From Isoetes taiwanensis (Eukaryota > Streptophyta > Lycopodiopsida > Isoetales > Isoetaceae), in contig JAJEKV010000577.1 of assembly GCA_021234155.1 (NCBI GenBank), positions 1-64,000 on the forward strand: DNA of 64,000 bases. Reading direction: 5' to 3'. The stretch's first letter is position 1; every line of letters begins with the position of its first letter. Below are positions 1-10,969 of the stretch, piece after piece. Position numbers and translations under genes: made by a program. The notes under the pieces were generated by a model. That model did no database searches. It was not told the DNA's origin and saw nothing but the letters and a program-made list of their open reading frames with translations.

Positions 1-300
1 ATTCATCCCTTTCTCTTTTCTGCAATATCAGCGTCATTGCTTGATCATATCTTGAATGTTATTTAGATGTGTGTGCCCCAATCTTTTTCATGCCGCATTT
101 TTGGTTGTTGGAGCCGAGACCAAATTGATAGAACCATCAAGTTTTCATTATCAAATGCAAATAAATTACCAACTCTTCTTGCTAGAAATTTCAATGTATT
201 TCCAAGAAAGATTTTACAATGTGTTTCTTAAACTAGATCAACAAGTTTGACTAATGTAAATTAAATTTCTCCGATAATTGAAGGTACATATAGCACATTT
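1..300 (-). pseudogene. Possible Copia pol remnant downstream of gag
   Basis: Read on the minus strand, this tract continues in the direction of the Copia gag at 419-1366. It contains a short stretch reading GNLFAFDNENL, which resembles the segment just before the integrase in Copia polyproteins. Frames are broken and no catalytic motif is visible. The assignment rests mainly on position. It could instead be unrelated sequence. Confidence 0.25.
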
Positions 301-418
301 CGAAGTTTGACTTGTTTTCCCGACAAGTCGATATTTCAAGCATTCACGTCACACCTCAACTTTTTGCATGTTCCCATTTCCCATTTGCACATAGCTGGAC
401 CCCTTTTTCTCCTTCTCC

Positions 419-1366
419 TTGAGTTTGTTTAGATCTTTTATGACTGATCTTTCAGTTCCTGAATCTAATACAAGCAAATCATCTTTAGAAGTTGTCTTAT
501 TTATGGACAAAACCTTTGGAATTTTAGGGGTTGTGCTTACCTCTAAATTCTCGTCCAGTGTTTCTTCTCCTTCAGCATCTACACTTTTAGCAATATTAAT
601 GGTTATGGTATTTCTTCCTCGTCCTCTTCCCCTTGCACTGAAACCTCTGCCCCTTATGAAATTCCCTCTGGGATTATCATTTCTGCCCTGTCTCTAGCAT
701 AGCCCTTAGGACTTGAACAACTTGTTGCCAAGAGTAACATTTGTTCTCCTTCACATTCTTTGAAGAGATATTTTTTAGATGTTCATAACTATTGCACATA
801 TAACATGGTCCAATTTTACTCTTATCACTGTTTTTTCCTTTTCCCCTTCCAGCAAATAAAATTTCAGTTTGATCATTTGTATCACTGATGATTGCTTTCT
901 GCTCAAGTTCTGTCTTCACCATTAACTCAGCACTCTCTCTATTCTTTGCAACATTTCTGACTAAAGTGGACAGATGTTCATAATTTGAAAACGCTCGGGC
1001 AATAGTCATTACCTGGTGATCTTGAGTGATCATTACTCCTGTTGCCTCTAAGTCTGCAACCAAGTTGTCAAACTTTTGGAAAAATTCAGTGATGTTCTCC
1101 TTATCATGGTATTTCAGATTTCTTAGCTCCCTATTTAAAACATCCAATTGAGATGATGTTTTATTGTCATAGGTGGCAACCAGATATTTCCATATTGCTC
1201 TAGGACTCATATCTCTAACCTTTAATAGTATAGTAGATCCTAGTTTAATAAATGATAATACTTTTGGCTTCAATTAATTTAGTAGCCACACTCACCTTAA
1301 CTTACTCGTTATACTCTCATCACTTGCACTTGAACTAGCAGCTTGACTTCTCATCATCCATTTTGT
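419..1366 (-). pseudogene. gag: Copia retrotransposon gag (UBN2-type) with degenerate zinc knuckle
   Basis: Minus-strand capsid/nucleocapsid region of a Ty1/Copia element. The clearest open part is 677-1273 (198 codons). It has the UBN2-type order: a region around AIWKYLVATYD, then LDVLNRELRNLKY, then the EFFQKFDNLVADL segment. A CCHC zinc knuckle follows (CYMCNSYEH) in which the last Cys is replaced by Ser. After a frame break, an Arg/Gly-rich tail (RGRGFSARGRGRGR) is readable at about 560-690. An upstream start at about 1366 gives a short Ser-rich leader broken by a stop. A primer-binding site lies about 270 bp upstream, as expected. The frame breaks mean it is degraded or mis-sequenced. 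Confidence 0.75.
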
Positions 1367-1638
1367 CATTTTGAACTAATGTTGAGTAGTCAATTACATG
1401 ACTCACTCCACAACAATGTACCTTTTTCTATTTACGAAAAACCCCATTCTCTCAAAAAAAAAAAAAAGAACTAGCAGTTAACCTCTTTGCTCAAGCTTCT
1501 CCTGTGACATAAGTCCACAGCCCTTCCACCTCTAGTACTTTTATCTTTTCCTTCCACACTTGGAAGCCCCCTATTACTTTAAAAACATCAACAACACTTA
1601 GAAGAGATGCTCCTAATCTAGTTGACATCTTTCGGTAT

Positions 1639-1650
1639 GCTCGGATACCA
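1639..1650 (-). other. Primer-binding site of the minus-strand Copia
   Basis: The minus strand reads TGGTATCCGAGC, one base from the usual plant LTR primer-binding site complementary to initiator tRNA-Met. It lies about 270 bp upstream of the gag region, so the 5' LTR would lie to its right (above 1650). I could not define the LTR's far end. Confidence 0.5.
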
Positions 1651-1676
1651 ATTTAAAGATGTTACTAGTAAACGTG

Positions 1677-1695
1677 TGCCCGGCGTTGCCGGGCA
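1677..1695. repeat. Perfect 8-bp stem hairpin TGCCCGGC/GCCGGGCA
   Basis: The sequence TGCCCGGC-GTT-GCCGGGCA is a perfect inverted repeat with a 3-base loop, in an otherwise AT-rich tract. A weaker relative (GGGTGCCCGACAATGCC) occurs near 2190. It may be the end of a small transposable element, but no partner terminus is visible. Confidence 0.6.
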
Positions 1696-1739
1696 TAAGC
1701 AAAAGTGTGTGTTTTTATAGACTTTCTAAATATACCTGA

Positions 1740-2500
1740 TCCTATGGAGTTGTATCATTTTTAATTCTTCCATGAAGATGCCATAGCAATTTTGGCCTTA
1801 AACTTTATTTAGCCTCCTTCTGATCCATGTGGTTCTAACAAATTACATCATTTTGTTTAGTACTTATCGCTCTTTTGTTAAAGTTTCATATATCTAAGAA
1901 AATTGGTAGACCGAGTTCGAATAGAAGTCATGCGCATAATTAAGGCAATCTTTGTAGAGGCGTGTCTCTAGATGGGTTTTTGTATATTCTTATACTCTAG
2001 AAGATGGACAATTTGATAGTTGAATATGTGATGCATTGATTAAATGCAAAGATCATACAAATCATCAATTTGATATAATTGGTAGTAAAATGTCCGATTG
2101 TATAGGTTGAAGCATGAGCGCACTCTTGATAAAACATTGAATGTCATAAGACCTATGCTCGAGAACGCAAGGCAAACGTCCCTAGCAAATGGGTGCCCGA
2201 CAATGCCATGTGTCCATATGAACTTTCAATGCATGCTCCTTACATGTTATTGGTGCATAAAATTGTGTTGAAAGCTATGCAAGTAGAAACCAAGGATGGG
2301 GTGTGCATGCTTAATGAGTGTGTTCATAATTGTTGGCATTTTGCATAAATTTCCAACAATGTTAGCCATACTGCAGAATGGCAAATGATGTCATAAATTG
2401 ATGGTGGGTTGCCATGGGCTCAAATTAATGTTTCATTTTTCAAGCAAACATCCTCTACACACGAATTAGGATCCTAAACAATTGACAATCGTTTGTTCTT
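1740..2500. other. Intergenic, AT-rich, no gene seen
   Basis: No open frame, intron-exon pattern or transposase-like motif is recognisable. It probably contains the LTR of the minus-strand Copia at its left side, but the boundaries cannot be set by eye. Confidence 0.5.
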
Positions 2501-2510
2501 TCATACAATC

Positions 2511-2830
2511 CCATCGATCCGAGACATCGGATCGCCATTCTAGAATGGGACGAGCATGCATGTTTTGCATGCATCGCGGACGCATGCCCGCTTGGTTGGG
2601 GAGTTCGCTATTTTAGCGCGCTTACATCGACTTCTCATCGGCGCTTCCTCTTCTCTCGGCGGTACCTTATTCTCTTTGAATTGTTTCGGTGGCCGGGGAG
2701 GGCTTTTTTCCTTTGGTTTCCAGCCAATTTGGCGTCTCTTCATCTTTGTCCTTTCTCGGCCTTTAGCCTTCATCCCGTGACCTTCGTCCTCGATCCCTAG
2801 TTTGTTAAGGAAGTCCTTTGGTATTGAGGC
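2511..2830 (+). repeat. Palindrome-bearing repeat, partial copy E1
   Basis: Begins CCCATCGATCCGAGACATCGG, continues with the 14-bp palindrome CCATTCTAGAATGG (2535-2548), then alternating GCATGC motifs and CGACTTCTCATCGGCGCTTC. It is about 80 percent like the start of E2 (2866) and, inverted, E3 (16235-16924). It diverges after about 2680, so it looks like a truncated copy. Open frames here are overlapping on both strands and look fortuitous. Confidence 0.7.
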
Positions 2831-2865
2831 GGTTTGTTGGTTTCATGCAAGTCCTATTCTAGAAT

Positions 2866-3520
2866 CCCATCGATCCAGAGACATCGGATCGCCATTCTAG
2901 AATGGGGCGAGCATGCATTTTTGCATGCATGCGGTGGCGCATGCGATTACGGTTGGGAGTTAAGCTATTTTAGGCGCCGCTTCGCATCGACTTCTCATCG
3001 GCGCTTCCTCTTCTCTCTCTCAGATGCCTTATTCTCTTTGAACCCACCCTCCCCCTTCTTTGTTGTTGTATTTTTATCGCGTGGTGGTATGGCGTAATCA
3101 GCCCTCCACTCGGGAGGTTTGTTTTGTCTTGTTGTTTTGTTGGTGATGTGCAGTCTGCGGGTTAGCGGCGGCATCTGTTTCGACTCACTTTTCCATTCGT
3201 GGGTTTTGGGAGCGATTTTTATGCCTTACGTTTGTCCAAGCCCCTTGCCGAAGGCTTATCACTAGGGTTTTTCCTCGAAAACCCGAAAGGGCGGGGTTTT
3301 TTAATCCCAGTGATAAGCTTTCGGCAGGTACACTAGCCCAATCTCTATTAGCATTGTATTTTGTTGGGGTCCAAATGATATAATTGGAGTTTCCCTTTAT
3401 TTTTTGTGGGTAGTTCGCATGTGTGCGGCTACCCACTATCCACCATTGTAGAAATCTGGCGAGATGAATGAGAAGCAGCGGTTTGTTGGTTTCATCGCGA
3501 GTCCCATTCTAGAATTGTGG
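2866..3520 (+). repeat. Palindrome-bearing repeat, copy E2 (inverted partner of E3)
   Basis: About 655 bp that recurs as the reverse complement at 16235-16924. It begins with the ATCGATCC...ACATCGG motif and the palindrome CCATTCTAGAATGG (2892-2905). It ends near TCCCATTCTAGAATTG (3502-3517). It carries a long conserved hairpin at 3247-3325. Coding potential is not convincing. It is a dispersed repeat of unknown class. The termini share the TTCTAGAA core, so the palindromes may be element ends. Confidence 0.75.
3247..3325. repeat. Long imperfect hairpin conserved in both repeat copies
   Basis: Arms GCCGAAGGCTTATCACT (3247-3263) and AGTGATAAGCTTTCGGC (3309-3325) pair at 16 of 17 positions. 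The loop of about 45 bases contains a second GGGTTTT/AAAACCC stem. The same structure is at 16437-16511 in the inverted copy. Confidence 0.8.
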
Positions 3521-3529
3521 CTATCTCTA

Positions 3530-4540
3530 GGTTGGAGCTAACTTGAAAGAGTTCTATTTTCTTATGGCATGTGGCCAATTATAGATACACATATTCATTG
3601 CTGTATACTGTGGTATACACTTCAATAAGTTACATTTTTTCCCTCTTATCGTATGCAACAAATTGTAGACACAAATGCGTCTGTTAATCTACAAAAAAAG
3701 AACCTTGCATTCTTTATTGGCTTATGGTATCTTCTGTGCTGAAACTTACATCTTATCTACAAATGAGGTATCTATACTATTTTGGATGTTGTAGCTTTGT
3801 TAAATGGGGAATGGATCATGTAAATCAAATGTGATCTAATGTTTTATTGAGTCCATATTGCACAATAGTTTGGCGTTTAAATCTAAAACCCATCACCATA
3901 AATTAAAGATATGTCCATTGCTATTTGACGTAGGAAAAACCTTTCAAATTTATTATTCTTAATTTCTACAAAGCTTGATTTTCCACTTTGGAACTGTTAC
4001 AAATTACCTGCATGTCATGAATCAACACATATCACTAAATCCCTTTTCTAACAAAATGAATAATTAACAATCAGACTATACATAACATTTTTTCATGAAC
4101 AATTTTATAAGATTAGATTGCTTGAAAATCTATGGTGCCATTGAAAATGTAGCCAGCCATGCATTAGCTCATGAGGAAGGATCAATCAGGTTAATAGCCT
4201 GCATATAGATTTAACTTTTCTCAAATAACTTTTCTCAAATAACTTTTCAAGACATAATCGGACAACTATTTCTTCCAAATTCTCTAGCTGTTCTTCTGAA
4301 TATGGTTGACCAGCCGGATGGGCAAGGTAAAATATCATGTCTATCAGGAATGCTAGGGGAAAAATATTGCTTCCATGGTATTTTTCAGGATATGCGAGCT
4401 AAAATCCATCTTGCCACACCTTTGATAAAGCCGGTTGCATTAGCTATATATGGATTCAACTTAAACTCTCAATTTAAAAGCAAAACGATGACTACTGTTT
4501 GCAGCCTGATATGATACGTCAAAGGGCAAAGTGGGTCTGT
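3530..4540. other. AT-rich intergenic tract without recognised gene
   Basis: No supported gene. Stops are frequent in all frames and there are no domain-like stretches. The short frame at 4302-4514 has no recognisable features. Confidence 0.5.
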
Positions 4541-4544
4541 GTTC

Positions 4545-5010
4545 TTGCCTGATACTCTGATCATTCTTGTCGGAAGAATGGAAAATGGGTCCCCAAAACC
4601 TGTAGCAAAATCCGGTTCTTCTTGCCTTGACGTTGTACAATGGCGTGGGTCTTCAGCCATTCTTGCTGCCCCTAATTGATGACCTGCAGAATCATTTTGG
4701 TCGCCTTGTAAGGGCTAACCTGATTTTTTAGTGTTGCTACCCTCTTTTACGTTGATTCTTGTTACAGAACCAAGATTATTTTCACCGATTGAAGATGCAA
4801 TGCGCAAATTCTTATCTGCCGATTCTGGCAAAGATTTTTGCGTGGGATTGGGTCTGCCGGTTCTTCCCTGGTAATTTTGATTTTCTTGGTTTGCCGGATT
4901 TGGAAAATGGGCCAGAAAACCTGTAGAATCGGAATTCTTCTTGCCTTGACGTTGTACAATGGCATGGACTTTCATGCCATTTTCTGTTTGCTGCCCCATG
5001 ACCTGCAAAA
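4545..5010. repeat. Direct repeat pair of about 150 bp (4545-4690 and 4862-5010)
   Basis: Two copies offset by about 319 bp share the core CTTCTTGCCTTGACGTTGTA, followed by CAATGGC, and flanking GAAAATGGG...AAAACCTGTAG. A minus-strand frame of about 97 codons (4715-5008) covers the second copy and reads as a Gln/Asn/Arg-rich peptide with no recognised domain. The duplication may be within a degenerate coding unit or a transposon. Function unknown. Confidence 0.65.
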
Positions 5011-5398
5011 AATCAGGTGAAAAAAGAACCAGGTCGCCTGTTAAACGGGGCTCCGGAATTCTGCAGGTCCATTCCGGAGCAACAAGAATGGCTTCCCCGT
5101 GTCAGCAGCGGAATGCCAGGGAATTGCGACCCTGTTTCCATATTGTGTCCCTTTACTACAGCACGTACCAGCTCATGCTACCTCCTTATATTTAAATGCA
5201 ATACTCAAATTACATCCCCAGCCTGCAAATCCAGAATTTCATGCAGGCATAACAACTACTAAAAAATACTCTACATTGTGCCTTCGAATCTGGTTGCCTG
5301 CACATGTCAGGTATCTCACAGTTTTTCTTAGACAAAAACTTACACATAGCAAAAATCTAGAGAGGACGGAGAGACCCTGCACATCTGTTAAGAAAAAA

Positions 5399-5520
5399 AT
5401 GTCGGATTGTGAAGCATGGTTGTATGGGAACGTTAAAGATTCTGCTGGATTGTGAAGAATGTTCGTATGGTAATGAAAAAAATTTTCAACAGATTGTGAA
5501 GCATGGTTGGATCAGATTCA
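5399..5520 (+). repeat. Three imperfect tandem copies of a GATTGTGAAG motif
   Basis: GATTGTGAAGCATGGTTG, GATTGTGAAGAATGTTCG and GATTGTGAAGCATGGTTG occur at roughly 40-50 bp steps. The pattern suggests a small decayed tandem array. No gene is recognised around it. Confidence 0.5.
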
Positions 5521-5529
5521 TATTGTTGT

Positions 5530-6735
5530 TGCTGAAGAAGTCTGGAAGAAATAGAGTTATTGTTCTTGAAGAAACAGTCAGCAATAGAGGTGCGGGTTCT
5601 TCTGTTGTTTGTGGAAACAGGGGCCATCAATACACACAGAAAAGAGCAGCAGAATGTAAGAGGAGAAAAAATTTCTGGGCAAAATGGACCATTCCGACCC
5701 CAACCATTCTAAAAAACCATTCTAAGTAAAAACCATTCTAGCATTCATCGATTTACCTTTCACGCCTCAAATCTCGGCTTCAACCTCTGCTCAGCGAAAA
5801 TTCTGCTCCAGCGCAAGCTCCAAGCTTTCTAATGATTTACCAAAAATCGAAAAATCGAAACTGCATACGTGGTTTTGTAGAGGAAAATGATCCCAGAAAG
5901 AAGGAAAAGATTGTAACATGAGCTTCTTTTACTTCACGACTCCTCCGCTTTAACGACTCGCTAATGGAAACCATGGGCCGGAATTCCAGAGATGGATAAA
6001 GGGGTTAACCAAAAACTGCAGATAGATCTTGCCGGTTAACCCCAAAAAATGTGAAGAAAGATCTCTTATCACAACGAACCACATCGACTCCTCTGCTTTA
6101 GCCAGGGCTTTGTTTTGACCACCATTAAAAACAAAATCGCCCGAAATTACAGCGTCACAGACAGCCTTGATCCTCAATTTCTCAAAAAACTTTACATGCC
6201 GGATTTTTATTTTCTGATCCCAAAATTTCGCTTTTTTGCCGGATTCCGATGTCCACCGGCCGCTGGAAAAAAGAGGACACACCCCACAAACACATTTTAA
6301 GTAAGTAGATATTCAAATAAACAGAAATAAGATAATCACAATACTTTCAAATGATCCAAGTATTCAACTAGACATTCTCATTGTATTTCAATGATGCAAA
6401 TGAAATACAATGTAAACCATTAGCTCAAAATCATGCTTTATCAAAAGTCATTGTACACAATAGAAGTGAATAATTTATGCTAAGATAGCTCGAGCCTGCA
6501 ATCTCCAAGTGCAGCTGTTTTACATATGATCTTCATGTTAATCTTATAGGGCTAGATCCGGCCTCTTAGGCTCAGATCCGACCGCTTTGGGCCTCGTCAA
6601 TTTCGCCTTTCACTGATGCATGAACTTCCCCAAAATATTCATATTTCGTTGGCTAATAAACATTCGACCGATTATCACATTCTATATATGACCTTTGCAA
6701 TAGTTCAATCCATATTGCAACCATTAAATACTTCA
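5530..6735. other. Intergenic, no gene recognised
   Basis: Short frames on both strands overlap each other and carry no domain-like sequence. Three copies of AACCATTCTA lie at 5700-5745. A minus-strand frame at 5950-6282 (110 codons) is the longest but has no recognisable motif. Confidence 0.45.
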
Positions 6736-6740
6736 ATTAT

Positions 6741-6927
6741 TTTCACATTTGTAACACCATATAAGGATATATTCCTTTGACCTTTGATCTTCATCCCCTA
6801 ATGTCTCATCAACATATGATTGTCTCCTTAAGGATCCATTATTTTTCACATTTGTAATACCATATAAGGATATATTCCCTTTGACCTTTGATCTTCATCC
6901 CCTAATGTCTCATCAACATATGATTGT
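6741..6927 (+). repeat. Two tandem copies of a 103-bp unit, adjoining a LINE
   Basis: A segment starting TTTCACATTTGTAA and ending CAACATATGATTGT occurs at 6741 and again at about 6844, nearly identical over about 80 bp. The second copy ends directly at the left edge of the LINE fragment starting near 6928. A duplication of this size at a LINE 5' edge could be a long target-site duplication or an older tandem repeat cut by the insertion. Confidence 0.8.
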
Positions 6928-7889
6928 TGGGTATATTTGGGGCCACCGGTCACATTTGTTCTAAGATATGGTGGGCCCGGTTTGGCGGGCGCTTGGGGTC
7001 AAGCCCTGAGTTCCATGCTCGAATCTGTTGCAAGAGGCGGGGATTCATGCCCTATGACATGCGGCCCTCGATAGACACATTGTTTATTTCGGAAGGTGGC
7101 CCGGCATGGGGCGACTCCCGACTCCGCGCTTGGCTTATGTGGCGATGATCCATGACGACTCGGGGCTTGTTGGAAGGACAAAGAGAGCCCGGTGGCTAGC
7201 GCTGGGAACGTAGGCGCACATAGGTGCGTCCAGTACCCTACCGGGCCGACCACCGGGATAGGCTGAGGGAGTACTTGGACTCTTGTTTCCTGGGGAAGCT
7301 CTGGGACCACCATGCTCTGGAACAGGTAAAGATGGCACACTACAAATGACACATAAACCCCACCCTGGTTCGAGGCCCACAGCTCTACCTACGTTCTCAG
7401 TTGCCCATGAAAAAGTGCAGGATCATCGCGTCGATTCGAACAGGGGCCCACCATCTTCGGCTTGAGACGGGTTGGTGGGTTGGAGAGCCGCGCCAGGACA
7501 GGCTTTGTCAGTGTTGCCCGCTGGGGGTTGTTGAGGATGAAAGCCATGCTTCTAGAGCTGTCCAGCCTATAGTCAGATTCGGGCTCGCTACATTCTCTTG
7601 GTGCGACCTGGTCTGCCCCTGCACGAGCTACTCAGTACGCCGTTAGTTCGATCCCTTGGCTCCTACCTCCAGGAGGTTTTGGATTTGCGGACTCACCTCT
7701 GCCCCCAGGCGCCTACCTGAGGTGCCGGGAATTCATGTATATATGTATATTTTTACCGTTGCCCGGCCTTGCTTGTTCCCTCCTAAGGGGGTTTTTTCCG
7801 TAGCAACCCTGCCACCTGCGGTAATTTGGGTCCCATAGGCCGATTGGCCTCCGCGGACGATAAAAGAACCTTCCTTCCTTCCTTCCTTA
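6928..7889 (+). mobile_element. 5'-truncated LINE 3' end (LINE copy 1) with (TTCC)n tail
   Basis: This is the C-terminal part of a non-LTR retrotransposon ORF2 plus its 3' UTR. The readable frame at 7401-7646 contains a Cys/His motif (LCQCC...VEDESHA) following GWWVGEPRQDR, matching the same position in LINE copy 4 (ICRCC...EDEHHALGDCPAY). The 3' UTR has GGGGGTTTTTTCCG, then GGTCCCATAGGCC...GGCCTCC and GATAAAA. It ends in the microsatellite tail (TTCC)n at 7870-7888. Frames shift repeatedly. It lacks endonuclease and most reverse transcriptase, as expected for 5' truncation. Confidence 0.75.
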
Positions 7890-7984
7890 GATTTAACATG
7901 AACACATTCAACACTTGTAGGGTGGCAGAAGTGTACAGCTTTATGAACGTTGGATACTCTGACTCCGACATGTGTTCATGATTA

Positions 7985-9530
7985 TCCATGGAAATTACTT
8001 GCTCATGGGCAGACCATCAAGTGGTTGGGGATTCCAGTTGGTATCCATGTTACTGCTGTGGAGCTGCATGGGAGGAGATCATTAAGGTTTTGGAGAAGCA
8101 CTTGTTCTGGTGGTCCACGGCAAAATTGTCTCTTATGGATGCATTACGTTGGCCAAGTGGGTTCTTAGTAGTATCCATGTCTATATGGCATCCTTACTGC
8201 TAACCCCACATATTAGAGTACGTGAGCTCATTGCAATAGTCCGAAACTTTATATGGGCGGGTACTGAGGAAGTTGCTGTGATTAAGGTGGCTTGGTCGAA
8301 ATGCATCCTTCCAAAATGTGCAGGTGGTCTGAGTATGATGGACTTTTTACTGCAGAGCAAAGTTCTTATTTCAAAGTTCATTTGGAGACTTCTGAATGGT
8401 GAAGATGACTCTCCTGTCTATGCCTTTTTAGATATGCTCTTGATCCTTTGTATCTCTCTAGGCAGAAAGCGGTCAAACTAGTCCTACCTTGGGCATTGTT
8501 TTGACCTCGTAGCCTTTTCTAAATGCTTTTTCATTCATTGCGTGGATTGTTGGACGCATGGGATCTTGCGATCATACATCTCTTTTGGCGAGATCCTTCC
8601 ATCCACATCCTATTGGAGACTTCATGGTGGTGGACACCGCGCCTCCAAACCCCTCAACACCCCCATTGGCCGCATCGGTTCATTTCCTTAGACAATGGGT
8701 TCTAACTGAGTGTTGTCTCTATTCAAGCATGGTATGAAGTTGGTGCTTTGTTGTCTTGGTTTGAATTTCGGGGCAAAGTTCACGCTCTCTCGTTGGGATG
8801 TGCCCGCAATGCGAAAGGAGGTCATTGAGAGAATCGCCTCTTATGGTGCGGGGTTGGTGTTAATTGCGAGAAAGGTTGCCTTGGGACTGTCATAAAAATA
8901 TTCACAAAGGCAAGCACTTTGTCAAATCAGTATATTGCTCTCTTAGCACCATAGCCCCTCCCATTGCCAGATGGATGGCACCCTCTGGGTTCCACTCACT
9001 CACTGCGTGTTACATGGTGATGGCTTTGAGATAAGTTGCTCCACCCTAAAATTTCTGTACTTTGGTGGCAGGTTATCCATAGGTGCCTGGGTGTTAATGC
9101 CCTTCCGACATCGTTATGATCCTCGCATATATGCAATATGCCCGCTCTGCCTTTCACATGTTGAGACTCTTGAGCATGGTCTTTTCTATTGTCCAGGGGT
9201 TCAGCCAGCATAGTCCTGGCTACAAGGTTTGTTTAACAGTGCATTGGACTGCCGATTCGTTTTCTTGATGTCCTATCCCAATGCATGGCCTGCAGCTAAA
9301 CAGAGGGCATTCCATCTTGGTTCTGGTTGGGTCCTTTGATCGATATAGAAGCACCGCAGACGCCACATTTTTCAGGGCATTTGTTCATATGCACGTGGTG
9401 TTATTAAGGTGTCCCAGAAAAAGATACTGATGGCTTACGAGTGTTCGTCCCTTGAGTTAGAAATGACGGAACGTATTTGGATTCAGTATCTTCAAATTGA
9501 TTCTTATCGTTAGTCTTCTATTTTGGAGTA
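7985..9530 (+). pseudogene. L1-type LINE reverse transcriptase C-terminal region with zf-RVT domain
   Basis: A second, different non-LTR element. The translation contains WLGIPVGIHVTAVELW, then LSLMDALRW and SSIHVYMASLL, then IRNFIWAG-like and GGLSMMDFLLQSKV stretches, typical of plant L1-type ORF2 after the reverse transcriptase core. Further on, a zf-RVT-like region reads WVLMPFRHRYDP...CPLCLSHVETLEHGLFYCPG with its Cys-Cys-His-Cys pattern (about 9060-9210). At least three frame changes are needed to read through. No 5' part (endonuclease, RT core) is present. It starts about 95 bp after the tail of LINE copy 1. Confidence 0.8.
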
Positions 9531-9539
9531 AGTAACAAC

Positions 9540-10376
9540 ATTTGCATATTAAGCGAGCAATCATCTAAAGCGGGGAGCAAAAGAAATATTTCCCAAAGAT
9601 TCCTTTTTTTTTCAAGACATAAAATTGTATCCCCATCCCCAAAAATAGCCCCCTTTTTTGGGGAAGAAAAAATTGACTATGTCAAAATGACACTTTTTAA
9701 ACAATTAGAATTTTCCTTATGTGTGTTTTCGGAGAGCTCTGTTTTAAGAGGCGTAAGTTTTAGCAGAAAATAGCTGAAGTAATAACCAAAATTGTAGCAA
9801 ATTAAAAATTGAAGATAAAATCTTGATATTCACATGCAAAATTTACGGTATTTTTAAAATACTCTGTTATGTGCAAAAGTGTGAAGAGTGATCAAACACA
9901 AAAACAAAATGGCCAACAAATATCGATTTTCCATGTGTCTTAGATATTAGCAAACCTCTTCTTTGAATAGTGGAGATAGTAGCGAAAAAAGGGATCGTGT
10001 TCAAAACATGAAACCCATTTTATATTACGGAATACACTTGCTATTCGGAATAGCAAAGCGAGGAAATAATATCAAACTCTTTTCATATACGGAATACACT
10101 TTGTGATACGGAATAGCGGAAGAAATTTTTTGGCATTTTCAATGTCCTTGCGATTTTTTTTGTTCCAATTATTTGAATGGCCTTGCTATTTTATTTATTT
10201 TTTTTTTTTTTTTGTAGGGATCTGGGAACATGGTTCTAAATAATAAAGGGATTTCCTTTTGTTTATTTTGTGGGGGACAAGGGATACGGATCATGGTCTA
10301 AAAGAATGTGGGAAATGTATTTTGGAATATACTTTGTATTCTAGAATATGTTTTTTTTTTTTTTTTTTTTTTAGCC
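9540..10376. other. AT-rich intergenic tract with homopolymers
   Basis: No gene is seen. ACGGAATACACTT occurs twice (10026 and 10090), each followed shortly by CGGAATAGC. Poly(T) runs lie at about 10198-10214 and 10351-10372. The tract may be decayed transposon sequence. Confidence 0.5.
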
Positions 10377-10510
10377 CTAACCAAGCGTGCAACCCTCCTT
10401 GCAATTTTAGGCTATCCCGCGTAGCAACTACATGTCACCGAATTGTGGCAATAGCTATCACCATTAGATCTTCATTTTGCAAGATCTAGGACTATGAAAA
10501 TTAGAAAAGG
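10377..10510 (+). promoter_or_regulatory. Promoter-like block, copy 1, upstream of LURP-one-like exon
   Basis: About 130 bp that is repeated almost exactly at 12953-13083 and in diverged form at 13785-13910. It contains GGCTATCC, CATTAGATCTTC and GAAAATTAGAA. Here it is followed by a pyrimidine-rich leader (10550-10625, CTTCTCTTCCCCCTCTTAAC and similar), a composition common in plant 5' untranslated leaders. The first open coding exon begins about 225 bp later. No clear TATA box was found. Confidence 0.45.
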
Positions 10511-10735
10511 GCTAAAAATATACGGAGGAATAGAATGGGTGCCGATTCTTGTGCCGCTTCTCTTCCCCCTCTTAACTTTCTCCCTCGGTCCGTCCCTTAC
10601 TCTCTAGTTTTTTTTTCCCTTCTCTATGTGCGGGAGTGGGCCTTTTGCTTTCGGTTCTTGTTTTTGCTTTACATTTAATGTTTCTGGCATGCATTGTGCC
10701 TATCGGATCTGTCTCTTCGGCATTAGAATGGATCT

Positions 10736-10900
10736 ATGCAAGAGGTTATTTTGTTTCCTTCGTTTTTTTCTACAAAGTACAACATTAAAGACATCTTCGG
10801 CAATCTCTGGTTCTCTGTTGAAGGCAAAATCTCTAGCTTTCATACTACCAGAATCATCCTTGATAGTTCCGGCATGCCTCTTCTCTGCCTCCGAGCCAAG
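10736..10900 (+). CDS. LURP-one-related protein, first exon or fragment
   Basis: The frame from ATG 10736 reads KYNIKDIFGNLWFSVEGKIS, then HTTRIILDSSGMPLLCLRAK. This fits the repeated pattern at the start of plant LURP-one (Tubby C-like) proteins: a D-x-x-G-N-L-x-F-x-V-E-G turn followed by RIILDSSG-x-PLL-x-LR. The match ends exactly at a GT donor (AAG|GTATTC, 10901), a plausible exon boundary. LURP-one proteins are roughly 200 residues and some are defence-associated. No second exon is recognisable in the next 2 kb, so this may be a gene fragment. The Met at 10736 is only the first in this frame, and the true start may lie further upstream. Confidence 0.55.
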
Positions 10901-10969
10901 GTATTCATATTTCGTTATTTTCCCCCTTCCTTGTTGTTTTTCCCTTTTAATTTAAGTCGTTGTCTATAA

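Noticed and set aside
2540-3097. Overlapping plus- and minus-strand frames in the palindrome-bearing repeats as small genes
   Set aside because: Frames are open on both strands, are not conserved between repeat copies, and arise from GC-rich repeat sequence.
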